The notes under the pieces were generated by a model. That model did not search any database and was not told where the DNA came from. It saw nothing but the letters and a program-made list of their open reading frames with translations. The position numbers and the translations under genes were made by a program. From assembly GCF_036688685.1 (NCBI RefSeq), contig NZ_JAQQPS010000001.1, positions 62,001 to 126,000 of the forward strand: 64,000 nucleotides of DNA, written 5' to 3'. Each line of letters starts with the position of its first letter. The first letter of the stretch is position 1. Shown piece after piece: positions 51,672-62,800 of the stretch. The DNA comes from JALYUM01 sp036688685 (GTDB lineage Bacteria; Pseudomonadota; Gammaproteobacteria; Burkholderiales; Burkholderiaceae_D).

Positions 51672-52583
51672 ATGGATCGTTTCGACGCAATGCAGGCGTT
51701 CGCGCGCGTGGTGGAGGCCGGCAGTTTTACCAGGGCGGCGCAAACCCTGCACATGAGTAAAACCACGGTGACCCAGCTGGTGCATCAGTTGGAAGCTCGC
51801 CTGCGCGTGCGGCTGCTCAACCGCACCACGCGCAAGGTGAACCTCACCGCCGACGGCGCCATCTATTACGAGCGCGTGCTGCGCCTGCTGGCCGACATGG
51901 ACGACGCCGAGAGCAGCTTGTCGAGCGCGTCGGCGCTGCCGTCGGGGCGCTTGCGGGTCGATGTCCCCAGTCCCCTGGCGCGCCTGGTCCTGATCCCGGC
52001 GCTGCCGGCGTTTCATGCGCGCTATCCTGATATCCAGATCGACATGGGCGTTTCCGACCGCACCGTGGACGTGATCGGCGAACAGGTCGATTGCGTCATC
52101 CGTGGCGGCGAAATGACGGACTTGTCGCTCAAGGCGCGCCGGATCGCAGAAATGCAAATGGGCGTCTACGCCGCCCCCGGCTACCTCGCGCGCGCAGGCT
52201 GGCCCGCGCATCCGCGCGACGTGGCAGGTCCCGACCACCGCATCGTCGGCTTTCGCGGGGCGAGCAGCGGCAAGTTGCTGGCGTGTTCCATGCACCGCGC
52301 TGGCGAGACGGTCGAGGTGCAGGGCCGCTACGTCCTGGCGGTTGACGACGGCAATGCCTACCTCGAAGCGGGCGTCGCCGGCCTCGGCATACTGTGGCTG
52401 CTCGATTACATGGTCAGCGCGCAGGTCGCGCGCGGTGAGCTGGTGCGCCTGTTCGACGACTGGCAGATGGCGCCGATGCCGCTGACGATTGCGTATTCCC
52501 CCAACCGGCATGTCAGCGCCAGGCTGCGGGTGTTCATGGATTGGGTGACTGAACTGATGGTGCTGCATGGTCCGATGAGTTGA
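51672..52583 (+). CDS. LysR-family transcriptional regulator
   Basis: A 303-residue regulator. The N-terminal winged helix-turn-helix reads MDRFDAMQAFARVVEAGSFT, then AAQTLHMSKTTVTQLVHQLE, followed by a linker helix. The effector-binding domain covers about residues 90-300, with the YPDIQIDMGVSDRTVD and CVIRGGEM segments typical of the CrgA/DsdC-like subgroup. The start is ATG 51672 after a GGAGG ribosome site. It is divergent from ridA with a perfect palindrome in between, so it probably controls ridA and itself. The effector is unknown. Confidence 0.93.
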   Translation: MDRFDAMQAFARVVEAGSFTRAAQTLHMSKTTVTQLVHQLEARLRVRLLNRTTRKVNLTADGAIYYERVLRLLADMDDAESSLSSASALPSGRLRVDVPSPLARLVLIPALPAFHARYPDIQIDMGVSDRTVDVIGEQVDCVIRGGEMTDLSLKARRIAEMQMGVYAAPGYLARAGWPAHPRDVAGPDHRIVGFRGASSGKLLACSMHRAGETVEVQGRYVLAVDDGNAYLEAGVAGLGILWLLDYMVSAQVARGELVRLFDDWQMAPMPLTIAYSPNRHVSARLRVFMDWVTELMVLHGPMS

Positions 52584-52694
52584 CCCGATCTGCATGGTGC
52601 ATGCAGGGCATAAGCAAGTTCAGAAATCTTCCTTCACTTCGCCTATGCTGAAGAATATGATCCGCCCGCGTCATTCGCCGAAGGAGACATGCAC

Positions 52695-54062
52695 ATGCCC
52701 ACCCCCGCATTATTTTCACTGATCGGCAACACGCCGCTGGTCGAACTGACCCGGTTCGATACAGGCCTCTGCCAGCTGTTCGTGAAACTCGAATCGCAAA
52801 ACCCTGGCGGCTCCATCAAGGACCGCATCGGCGTGTCCATCATCGAAGCGGCCGAACGCGACGGGCGCCTGCAGCCGGGCGGCACCATCGTCGAAGCGAC
52901 CGCCGGCAACACTGGCCTCGGGCTGGCGCTGGTCGGCCGCCTGAAAGGCTATCGCGTGCTGCTGGTGGTGCCCGACAAAATGTCGCTCGAAAAAGTCCTG
53001 CATTTGAAAGCGCTGGGCGCCGAGGTGCGCACCACGCGCTCGGACGTGGGCAAGGGCCATCCCGAGTACTACCAGGATCTCGCGGCGCGCCTGGCGCAGG
53101 AGACGCCCGGTGCGTTTTTCGCCGACCAGTTCAACAATCCCGCCAACCCACAGGCCCACGAAACCGGCACCGGCCCGGAAATCTGGGCGCAAACCGGGCA
53201 TGCCGTGGACGCCATCGTGGTCGGTGTCGGCTCGTCCGGCACGCTCACCGGCCTGACCCGTTATTTTCGCGCCGTGGCGCCGCATGTCGACTTCGTGCTG
53301 GCCGACCCCAAGGGCTCGATTCTGGCCGAATATATTCAAACCGGCCATGTATCGGACACCAGCGGATCGTGGGCAGTGGAAGGCATCGGCGAAGATTTCA
53401 TTCCCGCGATTGCCGACCTGACAGGCGTACGCTGCGCCTACACCATCACCGACCAGGAAAGCTTCGACAGTGCGCGCGCCCTGCTGCGCGCCGAAGGCAT
53501 TCTCGGTGGTTCGTCCACCGGCACCCTGCTGGCCGCGGCGCTGCGCTATTGCCGCGAGCAGACCTCGCCCAAGCGCGTCGTGACCTTCGTCTGCGACACC
53601 GGCACCCGCTACCTGTCCAAGGTCTACAACGACGGCTGGATGGTCGACCAGGGCCTGCTGCAACGCACAGCCACGCATGACCTGCGCGACCTGATCGGGC
53701 GCCGCTACGACAAAGGGGAGGTGGTCAGTGTCGCACCCGGCGATAGCCTGCTGGTCGCCTTCAACCGCATGCGCGCCGCCGATCTGGCCCAATTGCCGGT
53801 GATCGAAGACGGTGTCCTGGTCGGCATCATCGATGAATCGGATTTGCTGCTGGCCGTGCAGGCCGACGCCGCCCAGTTCACCACCCTGGTCGGCGCCACC
53901 ATGACCACGCGCCTGGAAATTCTGCATCCCGAGGCAGGGTTGGCGGCCCTGCGCGCCACGTTCGACCGCGGCCTGACGGCGGTGGTGGCCGACGGCGCCA
54001 CCTTCCACGGCCTGATCACCCGCTTCGACCTTCTCAACCATTTGCGCAGGACACTCTCGTGA
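52695..54062 (+). CDS. Cystathionine beta-synthase with CBS pair
   Basis: A 455-residue PLP enzyme that condenses serine with homocysteine to cystathionine, the first step of reverse transsulfuration. The PLP lysine is Lys42 in NPGGSIKDR; the phosphate loop is GVGSSGTLTGLTR. A regulatory CBS-domain pair covers about residues 335-450 (RRYDKGEVVSVAPGDSLLVA onward). I chose ATG 52695 because AAGGAG lies 8 bases upstream; ATG 52689 is only two bases from it. The CBS pair separates it from simple cysteine synthases. The GTG of the next gene overlaps its stop by four bases. Confidence 0.9.
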   Translation: MPTPALFSLIGNTPLVELTRFDTGLCQLFVKLESQNPGGSIKDRIGVSIIEAAERDGRLQPGGTIVEATAGNTGLGLALVGRLKGYRVLLVVPDKMSLEKVLHLKALGAEVRTTRSDVGKGHPEYYQDLAARLAQETPGAFFADQFNNPANPQAHETGTGPEIWAQTGHAVDAIVVGVGSSGTLTGLTRYFRAVAPHVDFVLADPKGSILAEYIQTGHVSDTSGSWAVEGIGEDFIPAIADLTGVRCAYTITDQESFDSARALLRAEGILGGSSTGTLLAAALRYCREQTSPKRVVTFVCDTGTRYLSKVYNDGWMVDQGLLQRTATHDLRDLIGRRYDKGEVVSVAPGDSLLVAFNRMRAADLAQLPVIEDGVLVGIIDESDLLLAVQADAAQFTTLVGATMTTRLEILHPEAGLAALRATFDRGLTAVVADGATFHGLITRFDLLNHLRRTLS

Positions 54063-55243
54063 CCAACGACTCGACGAAACCCGCTACCAAACTTGCCACG
54101 CGCGTAATCCACGCCGGGCAGGCGCCAGACCCCACCACCGGGGCCATCATGCCGCCGATTTACGCAACCTCGACCTACGTCCAGCAAAGCCCGGGCGTAC
54201 ACAAAGGTTTTGATTATGGCCGCTCGCACAATCCCACCCGCTTCGCGCTGGAGCGCTGCGTGGCCGACCTTGAAGGCGGGGCGCAGGCGTTCGCCTTTGC
54301 GTCCGGCCTGGCCGCCATTGCCACGGTGCTGGAATTGCTCGACGCCGGTTCACATATCGTCGCCGGCGACGATATGTACGGCGGCACCTACCGCCTGTTC
54401 GAGCGCGTACGCCGCCGCAGCGCCGGTCTCGATGTCAGCTACGCCGACCTGACCAATCCCGAAAACCTGCTGGCCACACTGCGCCCGGAAACGCGCATGG
54501 TGTGGGTCGAAACGCCCACCAACCCAATGCTCAAACTGGCCGATTTACAGGCGATTGCCGCCATCTGCCGCGCGCGCGGCATCATCGCCGTGGCCGACAA
54601 CACCTTTGCCAGCCCGCTGGTGCAGCGGCCCCTCGAACACGGCTTCGACATCGTGGTCCACTCGATGACCAAGTACCTCAACGGACACTCGGACATCATC
54701 GGCGGCATCGCCATCGTTGGCGACCAGCCGCACCAGGCGGCGTGGGCCGCGCAACTGGGGTTTCTGCAAAATTCAGTGGGTGCCATCGCCGGTCCGTTCG
54801 ACAGTTTCCTCGCGCTGCGCGGCATCAAGACGCTGGCCATCCGCATGCAGCGCCACAGCGCCAGCGCGCTCATTCTCGCGCAGTGGCTCGAACAGCAGCC
54901 CGAAGTGCGCACCGTGTTTTATCCCGGGCTGGCGTCGCACCCGCAGCACGCGCTGGCGCAGCGCCAGATGGACAGCTTCGGCGGCATCATTTCGATTGAC
55001 CTGGACACCGACCTGGCCGGCGCGCGCCGCTTCCTGGAACGCTGCGCCATCTTCGCGCTGGCCGAAAGCCTGGGCGGCGTTGAGAGCCTGATCGAGCATC
55101 CGGCCCTGATGACGCACGCGTCGATTCCGGCCGAACAGCGCGCGCGCCTGGGCATTGGCGATGGCCTGATCCGCCTGTCGGTCGGGATCGAGGACGTCGA
55201 CGATCTGCGCGCCGATTTGCGCCGCGCTCTGGACGCCATTTAA
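54059..55243 (+). CDS. Cystathionine gamma-lyase/gamma-synthase
   Basis: A 394-residue PLP enzyme of the Cys/Met metabolism family. The PLP lysine is Lys205 in HSMTKYLNGHSDIIGG. Other family motifs are YATSTYVQQSPGVHKGFDYG, SGLAAIATVLELL, VWVETPTNPMLKL and SLGGVESLIEHPALMTH. It may be a lyase that releases cysteine from cystathionine or a synthase; the operon with cystathionine beta-synthase favours the lyase. The GTG start is coupled to the beta-synthase stop. The pair would convert homocysteine into cysteine. Confidence 0.9.
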   Translation: MTNDSTKPATKLATRVIHAGQAPDPTTGAIMPPIYATSTYVQQSPGVHKGFDYGRSHNPTRFALERCVADLEGGAQAFAFASGLAAIATVLELLDAGSHIVAGDDMYGGTYRLFERVRRRSAGLDVSYADLTNPENLLATLRPETRMVWVETPTNPMLKLADLQAIAAICRARGIIAVADNTFASPLVQRPLEHGFDIVVHSMTKYLNGHSDIIGGIAIVGDQPHQAAWAAQLGFLQNSVGAIAGPFDSFLALRGIKTLAIRMQRHSASALILAQWLEQQPEVRTVFYPGLASHPQHALAQRQMDSFGGIISIDLDTDLAGARRFLERCAIFALAESLGGVESLIEHPALMTHASIPAEQRARLGIGDGLIRLSVGIEDVDDLRADLRRALDAI

Positions 55244-55255
55244 GGGCACGAAAAT

Positions 55256-55279
55256 CGTCTGCGTAATATTACGCAGACG
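55256..55279. other. Perfect 24-bp palindrome after the transsulfuration operon
   Basis: CGTCTGCGTAAT followed by its exact inverse ATTACGCAGACG lies 12 bases beyond the stop. A second stem, CTCCG and CGGAG, follows at 55281-55298 before a T-run. It may be part of a terminator or an operator. Confidence 0.5.
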
Positions 55280-55324
55280 CCTCCGCTTGAATACGGAGAA
55301 GGGCCTTTTTGGGCCGGGTTAGCG

Positions 55325-55352
55325 CTGAAATCGGCTATGTTTGGGCTATACT
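55325..55352 (+). promoter_or_regulatory. Possible sigma-70 promoter for mqo
   Basis: CTGAAA at 55325-55330 and TATACT at 55347-55352 are 16 bases apart. The position about 155 bases before the start implies a long leader, in which I see no clear structure. Confidence 0.45.
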
Positions 55353-55507
55353 CGCCCGTCCATGTCCATGACAATTCCGCCTGGAAGCGATCTGGATGCC
55401 ATCGAAAGTGACTGACCTGCCTGACCTTCAACGTCAGTGCGGCCACGCTTTGCAACCCCGATTTTTGCACGTCAGCACCAGCGCAATTTTCCTCACTCCC
55501 TACTCGC

Positions 55508-57142
55508 ATGCGTACCTCGCTTATCCTCGTCCCGTTGTGCCTCGCCCTTGCTTCCTGCACCAAGAACCCGGCGCCTACCAGCGCGCCGCCTGTCGACGTC
55601 GTGCTGATCGGCGCCGGCGTCATGAGCGCCACCCTCGGCACCATGCTCAAGGAACTCGATCCCGCCCTCACCGTCACGATGTTCGAACGCATGGATTCAG
55701 TGTCGGCCGAAAGCTCGGATGCGATGAACAATGCCGGCACCGGCCACTCCGGTTTCGCCGAGTTGAACTACACGCCGGAAACCCCGGATGGCGGCATCGA
55801 TACGCACAAGGCGGTCGACATCAACGAACAGTTCGAGATTTCGAAGCAGTTCTGGGCCTACCAGGTTCAGAAGCAATATCTGGGCGCGCCGCAGACGTTC
55901 ATCAACAATGTGCCGCACATGAGTTTTGTCTGGGGCGCCGAGAACATCGCCTACCTGCACAAGCGTTACGACGCCCTGCAAAAGGAAAACCTGTTCAAGG
56001 GCATGGTCTACACCGAAGACAATGAACAGTTGCGCAAGTGGATACCGCTGGTGATGAACGGCCGCGATCCGAAGCAGAAGGTGGCCGCCACCCGCATGGA
56101 ACTGGGCACCGACGTCAATTTCGGCGCACTGACCCGCAGCATGGTCACGCACCTGACCGGCACCCATGGCATGACGCTCAATTTGCGCACGCAGGTGGAA
56201 GACATCAAACGTGGTGACAAGGGCCTGTGGAACGTGACGGTCAAGGACCTGGCCGATGGCCAGAAACGCACCGTGCAGGCGAAGTTCGTCTTCATCGGCG
56301 CCGGCGGCGGCGCACTGCCGCTGCTGGAAAAGACCGGCATCCCGGAAGCCAAAGGCTACGGCGGCGTGCCGGTCGGCGGCCAATGGCTGGTGACCAACAA
56401 CCAGGCGCTGATCGACGCGCATGCAGCCAAAGTGTACGGCAAGGCGTCGGTCGGTTCGCCGCCGATGTCGGTGCCGCACCTGGACACCCGCATCATCGAC
56501 GGCAAGAAAGCCCTGCTGTTCGGCCCGTTCGCCACCTTCTCGACCAAGTTCCTGAAAAACGGTTCGTGGATCGACATGCCGGCCTCGATCGGCACCGGCA
56601 ACGTCAAGCCGATGCTGGGCGCTGGCGTGGATAACATCCCGCTGACCAAATACCTGATCCAGCAAGTGATGAACACGCCGGAAGAACGCCTGGCCACGCT
56701 GCGCGAGTACCTGCCGCAGGCGAAGCTGGAAGACTGGACCCTGGTCAACGCCGGCCAGCGCGTGCAGATCGTCAAGGATGACCCGAAAAAGGGCGGCATC
56801 CTGCAATTCGGTACCGAAGTGGTGGCGTCCGCCGATGGCAGCGTCACCGCGCTGCTGGGCGCATCGCCAGGCGCCTCGACCGCCGCGCCGATCATGCTCA
56901 AAGTGCTTCAGGCCTCGGCCTTCCGCGATCAGCTGAAAACCTCGGCATGGCGGGCGAAGATGAAGGAAATGGTGCCGTCGTATGGCCGCAAGCTGAACGG
57001 CGACCCGGCGTTCGCCAACCAGATCCGCCAGCAAAGCAGCGCGGTGCTGGGTTTAAAGACGCTGGTGCTTGATGTTCCGCCGGCCGTTGCCGCTTCCGCG
57101 CCGAGCGCGCCGGCAGTGCCGCACGCCGTCGCAGCCAGGTAA
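55508..57142 (+). CDS. mqo: Malate:quinone oxidoreductase with lipoprotein-type N-terminus
   Basis: A 544-residue FAD enzyme that oxidises malate to oxaloacetate and passes electrons to quinone. The FAD motif is VDVVLIGAGVMSATLGTML; NNAGTGHSGFAELNYTP is the MQO hallmark; FVFIGAGGGALPLLEKTGI and QFGTEVVASADGSVTALLGA complete the set. An N-terminal extension reads MRTSLILVPLCLALASCTKN, with a lipobox LASC at residue 17, unlike the bare cytoplasmic start of many Mqo proteins. A Pro/Ala-rich C-terminal tail of about 25 residues follows. If cleaved and lipidated, it would face the periplasm. The start ATG 55508 is the only suitable one. Confidence 0.93.
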   Translation: MRTSLILVPLCLALASCTKNPAPTSAPPVDVVLIGAGVMSATLGTMLKELDPALTVTMFERMDSVSAESSDAMNNAGTGHSGFAELNYTPETPDGGIDTHKAVDINEQFEISKQFWAYQVQKQYLGAPQTFINNVPHMSFVWGAENIAYLHKRYDALQKENLFKGMVYTEDNEQLRKWIPLVMNGRDPKQKVAATRMELGTDVNFGALTRSMVTHLTGTHGMTLNLRTQVEDIKRGDKGLWNVTVKDLADGQKRTVQAKFVFIGAGGGALPLLEKTGIPEAKGYGGVPVGGQWLVTNNQALIDAHAAKVYGKASVGSPPMSVPHLDTRIIDGKKALLFGPFATFSTKFLKNGSWIDMPASIGTGNVKPMLGAGVDNIPLTKYLIQQVMNTPEERLATLREYLPQAKLEDWTLVNAGQRVQIVKDDPKKGGILQFGTEVVASADGSVTALLGASPGASTAAPIMLKVLQASAFRDQLKTSAWRAKMKEMVPSYGRKLNGDPAFANQIRQQSSAVLGLKTLVLDVPPAVAASAPSAPAVPHAVAAR

Positions 57143-57252
57143 GCAATCCAGCAAACCGATAAAGGTATGCGCAAATAGTCTTTTTCATTTTTGGTGCAGC
57201 GCGCCATAATTGAACTGTCTCCTCACCCGGTCTTTCCAAGGACGTGGGATTC

Positions 57253-57280
57253 AAGCCCGCCACTGCTGCGGGCTTTTTTT
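57253..57280 (+). terminator. Rho-independent terminator after mqo
   Basis: AAGCCCGC and GCGGGCTT with a 7-base loop are followed by T residues, about 110 bases after the mqo stop. Confidence 0.85.
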
Positions 57281-57344
57281 CGCTCTGCGTTTTACGTGCC
57301 AGCGCATATCTGTTTTCCATCTTCGGTAAGATGGTTTCATTCGT

Positions 57345-57372
57345 TTGCATCGAAACTGATCAACCGTATAGT
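57345..57372 (+). promoter_or_regulatory. Possible sigma-70 promoter for epsC
   Basis: TTGCAT at 57345-57350 and TATAGT at 57367-57372 are 16 bases apart, about 70 bases before the start codon. Confidence 0.45.
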
Positions 57373-57441
57373 CGTACTGGAACAGCGACGCGTTTTTCGT
57401 CACCGCGCCAGTGCCGTGACCAATTCACTCAAGGAACCGTT

Positions 57442-58365
<924 letters not shown>

Positions 58366-58402
58366 ACACGATTTTTATTTACTCAATAGAACAGGAATCA
58401 CG

Positions 58403-59686
58403 ATGTTGGAAACCCTGGCGCCAGGCCGTGTAGACCTCGACCAACCCGCATTCGACGTCGCCGCCGTCCGCCGCGATTTCCCTATCCTGGCCGAACGTGT
58501 CAACGGCCACGCGCTGGCCTGGTTCGACAACGGATCGACCACTCACAAGCCGCAGGTGGTGATCGACCGCCTGCAGCGCTACTACAGTTCTGAAAACTCG
58601 AACATCCACCGCGCCGCGCATGCGCTGGCGGCGCGCGCGACCGACGCCTACGAAGGCGCGCGCGAGCAGGTGCGGCAGTTCATCCATGCGCCCGAGGCTG
58701 CCGAGGTCATCTTCCAGCGCGGCGCCACCGAAGCGATTAACCTGGTCGCGCGCAGCTGGGGCGGCCAGCACGTGGGCGCGGGCGATGAAATCATCGTCTC
58801 GCACTTGGAGCACCACGCCAACATCGTCCCCTGGCAGCAGCTGGCGGCAGCCAAAGGCGCGATCCTGCGCGTGATTCCCGTCGACGACAGTGGCCAGCTT
58901 GAACTCGACGCCTATCGCAAGCTGCTCAATCATCGCACGAAAATCGTCGCCGTCACGCAGGTGTCGAACGTGCTCGGCACCGTCACCCCGGTCAAGCGGA
59001 TCGTCGCGCTGGCCCATGCAGCGGGCGCGAAGGTGCTGGTCGACGGCGCCCAGGCCGTGTCGCACCTGCGCGTGGACGTGCAGGACCTCGATGCCGACTT
59101 TTACGTTTTCTCCGGCCACAAGGTGTTCGGCCCGACCGGCATCGGCGTGTTGTGGGGCAAACGCGCTGTGCTCGACGCCATGCCGCCGATCCAGTTTGGC
59201 GGCAACATGATCGCCGACGTGACGTTCGAAAAAACCGCGTTCCAGGCCATCCCCAACAAGTTTGAAGCGGGCACCGGCAATATCGCCGACGCCGTCGGCC
59301 TGGGCGCAGCACTGGCCTACGTCAGCCGCATCGGCATCGAGAACATCGGCCGCTACGAACACGCTTTGCTGGACTACGTCACCGCGCGCCTGCGCGACAT
59401 CGACGGCGTGCGCCTGATCGGCACTGCTGCCGACAAGGCCAGCGTGGTGTCGTTCACGCTGGACGGTTACACCACGCAAGACGTTGGCCACGCGCTCAAT
59501 GAAGAGGGCATCGCCGTGCGCACGGGGCACCATTGTGCGCAGCCGATCCTGCGCAGGTTCGGCGTCGAAACCACGGTGCGTGCGTCGCTCGCGTTCTACA
59601 ACACCTTCGATGAGATCGATCGGCTGGCCAGCGCCGTTGCGCATCTGGCGCGGCAGCGTCAGGCGGCAGCGACCACGATGCGATAA
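58403..59686 (+). CDS. SufS-type cysteine desulfurase
   Basis: A 427-residue PLP enzyme that removes sulfur from cysteine. The PLP lysine is Lys240 in FSGHKVFGPTGIGVLW and the catalytic cysteine is Cys378 in RTGHHCAQPILRRFG. The loop RTGHHCAQP is the group II (SufS/CsdA) form. The N-terminal DFPILAERVNGHALAWFDNG is typical. The pairing with a serine acetyltransferase suggests a role in cysteine or sulfide balance rather than only Fe-S cluster assembly, because no sufBCDE genes adjoin it. ATG 58403 is chosen because upstream extension overlaps epsC. Confidence 0.93.
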   Translation: MLETLAPGRVDLDQPAFDVAAVRRDFPILAERVNGHALAWFDNGSTTHKPQVVIDRLQRYYSSENSNIHRAAHALAARATDAYEGAREQVRQFIHAPEAAEVIFQRGATEAINLVARSWGGQHVGAGDEIIVSHLEHHANIVPWQQLAAAKGAILRVIPVDDSGQLELDAYRKLLNHRTKIVAVTQVSNVLGTVTPVKRIVALAHAAGAKVLVDGAQAVSHLRVDVQDLDADFYVFSGHKVFGPTGIGVLWGKRAVLDAMPPIQFGGNMIADVTFEKTAFQAIPNKFEAGTGNIADAVGLGAALAYVSRIGIENIGRYEHALLDYVTARLRDIDGVRLIGTAADKASVVSFTLDGYTTQDVGHALNEEGIAVRTGHHCAQPILRRFGVETTVRASLAFYNTFDEIDRLASAVAHLARQRQAAATTMR

Positions 59687-59809
59687 ATTCAGTGGTGCGA
59701 CTATCCACCGGGCGGACAATCCCGGCTTGTAGCCGCAACACGTTCGCCCTTATAGTGTCCTTGCGAAACGCGATTGTAAATCCGCAAGGTTACTTTATCG
59801 GTGGTACGT

Positions 59810-62800
59810 ATGGTATCTATTGGTGATATGGCGTGGTGCAGCAAGTGCGCGCTGCGCGTGGCGGAGTATTTTGCCGCGCGAGGTTTGCGCGCCGGCAGGT
59901 GGCGCATGTGGCTGTGCTGGGCCATGCTGCCTGGGCTGGTGCATGCCGCTGCAGGGGCGCCGCCGGCCGCGGATCCGTGGTCGGCGCTGGGCGAGCCAGT
60001 GTTCAAATCCTACAGCGAGCGCGTCGTTGCGAATACCGTCACTCTGGCCCAGGACAAAGACGGATTTGTCTGGATGGGTACCAAAAGGGGCCTGGTGCGG
60101 TGGGACGGTTATACGTTCAAACGCTACGTTGCCGATGCCGCGACCACAGGCGCGCTGCCGGATTCGTATGTGCTATGCCTGCATAACGATCCGCTTGGCC
60201 GCCTCTGGATCGGCACGGGCGCCGGGGGCCTGGCGCGCTACGATGCCACCCAGGATAAATTTGTCACCTACGGCGCCGCGCAGGCTGGGCAGGTGAAAGG
60301 CACGGTGGCTGCGCTTGCCGACGATAACAAGGCCGGATTGTGGATCGGTACCGGCAATGGACTCGATCATCTCGATGCCGATGGCAAGATCAGCACCGTG
60401 CCGATTCCGGCGCTACTGACCGGCGCCAACGGGAGCGGCGGCATCAGTGCACTGCAGAGCGACGCCGACGGCACGTTGTGGATCGGCACCCGCCTCGGCG
60501 TCTGGCGCAGGGCGCCCGGCAGCGCGAATTTTGTGCAGCTGGCACTGCCCGTGCGTGCTGGCGTCGCGGCCGCCACGCGTTTGTATCGCGACAGCGGTGG
60601 GCGCACCTGGATCGGGACCGCGATGCACGGCGCCTTTGTGGTCGCCCCCGGCGCCAACCAAGGCGTGCCGGTCGTCGAGAGCGGCGCGGCGCCGATCCTG
60701 GCGCAGCAGCGTATCACTGCCATCGTCGAAGCAGAACCGGGCCAGGTCTGGCTGGGCACCGAGGGCGGCGGCATTTTGATGGTCGATGCGCGCACCGGCG
60801 CCACCCGGCGCGCGCGTCACCGCATCGATGCACCGGCCAGCCTGCCCGAAGACGACGCCATGGCGCTGTTGCGTGAGCGCAGTGGCGTGGTCCTGGTGGC
60901 GGGCATGCGCGCGCTCAGCCTGCATGACCCGCGCCAGCGCGCCGTGCTGTCGCTGTTGACGGAGAACGGCGGCACCAGCATCAAGACCGTCACGGCCATG
61001 CCCGACGGCCGCGTGTGGATGGGTGCGAACAGTGGCGGCATCACGGTGCTCGATCCGGCAACCGGCGCGGTGACACCTTTGGCGCGCTCTGGCCGGGACG
61101 CCGCCGCCGCCGCGCTCGCAGACAGCCGGGTTCTGGAACTGGTGCGCGGGCCCGACGACAAAGTCTGGATCGGGACCAGGCGTGGCCTGTTCCGCAGCAG
61201 CGTGGATGGGCAGTTCATCGAACGCATCACCATACCGGGGCGCGATGCATCGTCGCAGGTGTGGGTGATGGCGTTCATTGGCCCCACCCTGTGGATGGGT
61301 GGCCCGGACGGGCTCTGGGCGCTCGATTCGCGCGGGTCCGGCCCGGATGGCGTGCTGCGCGTGCTGCGGCACGAGACCATCACACTGGGCGACACCAGGG
61401 TCACCGCCATTGTGCGTGGCGCTGGCAGCGCGTTGTGGGTCGGCACCCGGACCGGGCTGGTGCGCCTGGACACGGTGACCGGCGCGACGACGGCCATGAC
61501 AGGCGGCGCGGACAACCCGGGTCTGCTGCCATCAGGCTACGTGTCATCGCTGTTGTTCGACCGCCGCGGCCGCTTGTGGGTGACCGTGTATGGTAGCGGC
61601 ATTGGACTGCTCGAATCAGGCGACGTGGCCGGGCGCCATCGGTTTCGCCACTTCGGACTCAAGGAAGGGCTGCCTGATATCGGCGTCAACAAGCTGCTCG
61701 AAGACGGCGCCGGGCTGCTGTGGGCCAGTACCGACGATGGCCTGGTATTGATCGACCCCGTGACGCTGGCAGTGCGCACCTTGCAACAGTCGCAGGGCGT
61801 GCGTGTGCTTGAGCATTGGACCAACTCGGGCGCTGTCACCGGCACGGGCGAGCTGCTGTTCGGTGGCCAGGCTGGTTTGACGGTCGTGCGGCCGGCCATG
61901 TACAAGGATTCCCATTACAGTGCACCGCTGGTGGTCAGCGAGATTCGCGTGGGCCACAAAGCGTTGCCGGCAGGGCCATTCAACCAGGCCACCGGTGCGG
62001 CGGCGCCGGTGCTGCAGGCCGGGCAGGGGAATGTATGGGTCGAATTTTCAGCGCTCGATTACGCGGCGCCGGAACGCAACCGCTATGCCTACCGCTTGCA
62101 GGGATACGACGCCGACTGGATCAAGGCCGATGCCAGCTACCGCCGTGCCAATTACGACAAGCTGCCGCCCGGCGACTACAAGCTGATGCTGCGCGGTTCG
62201 AACGGCGACGGCGCCTGGTCGGCGCCGCGCGTGCTGGCGCTGCAAGTGACACCGCTGTGGTATCAGACCATCTGGTGGAAGATCCTGGTGGGCCTGGCTG
62301 GCGTGGGGCTGATCTTCGGCCTGGTGCAAGGCCGTACGGCGTTTTTGCGCCGCCATCGGGCCAAGCTGGAGGGCCTGGTGGCCGAGCAGACGGCTGAACT
62401 GCGCGCGATCCAGCAACAGCTGGAACAACTGGCGTATGCCGACCCCTTGACCAGCCTGCCAAACCGGCGCCTGTTCAACGATGAACTGCAAAGCCGGGTG
62501 GCGCTGGCCGTCCGCCTTGGCAATCCGTTTGCACTGCTGCTTATCGACCTGGACCATTTCAAGGAAGTCAACGACACCATCGGTCACGATGCCGGTGACG
62601 CCCTGCTGGTGGAAGTGGCGCAGCGCCTGTGCACGGCGGTGCGCGACGCCGACCGTGTGGCGCGGCTCGGCGGCGACGAATTTGCGGTGTTGCTGTCGAA
62701 TGTCAGCGGCCACCATGGAATCGAAATCGCTTGCCAGCGCATCGTCGACAGCCTGGCCTTGCCGGTGCCGTTCAAATCGCATACCTTGCAGGTCAGCGCC

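Noticed and set aside
51153..52595. A 480-codon minus-strand ORF running through ridA and opposite the LysR gene
   Set aside because: Only its last 133 codons are real (RidA); the rest is antisense to the LysR gene and crosses the operator.
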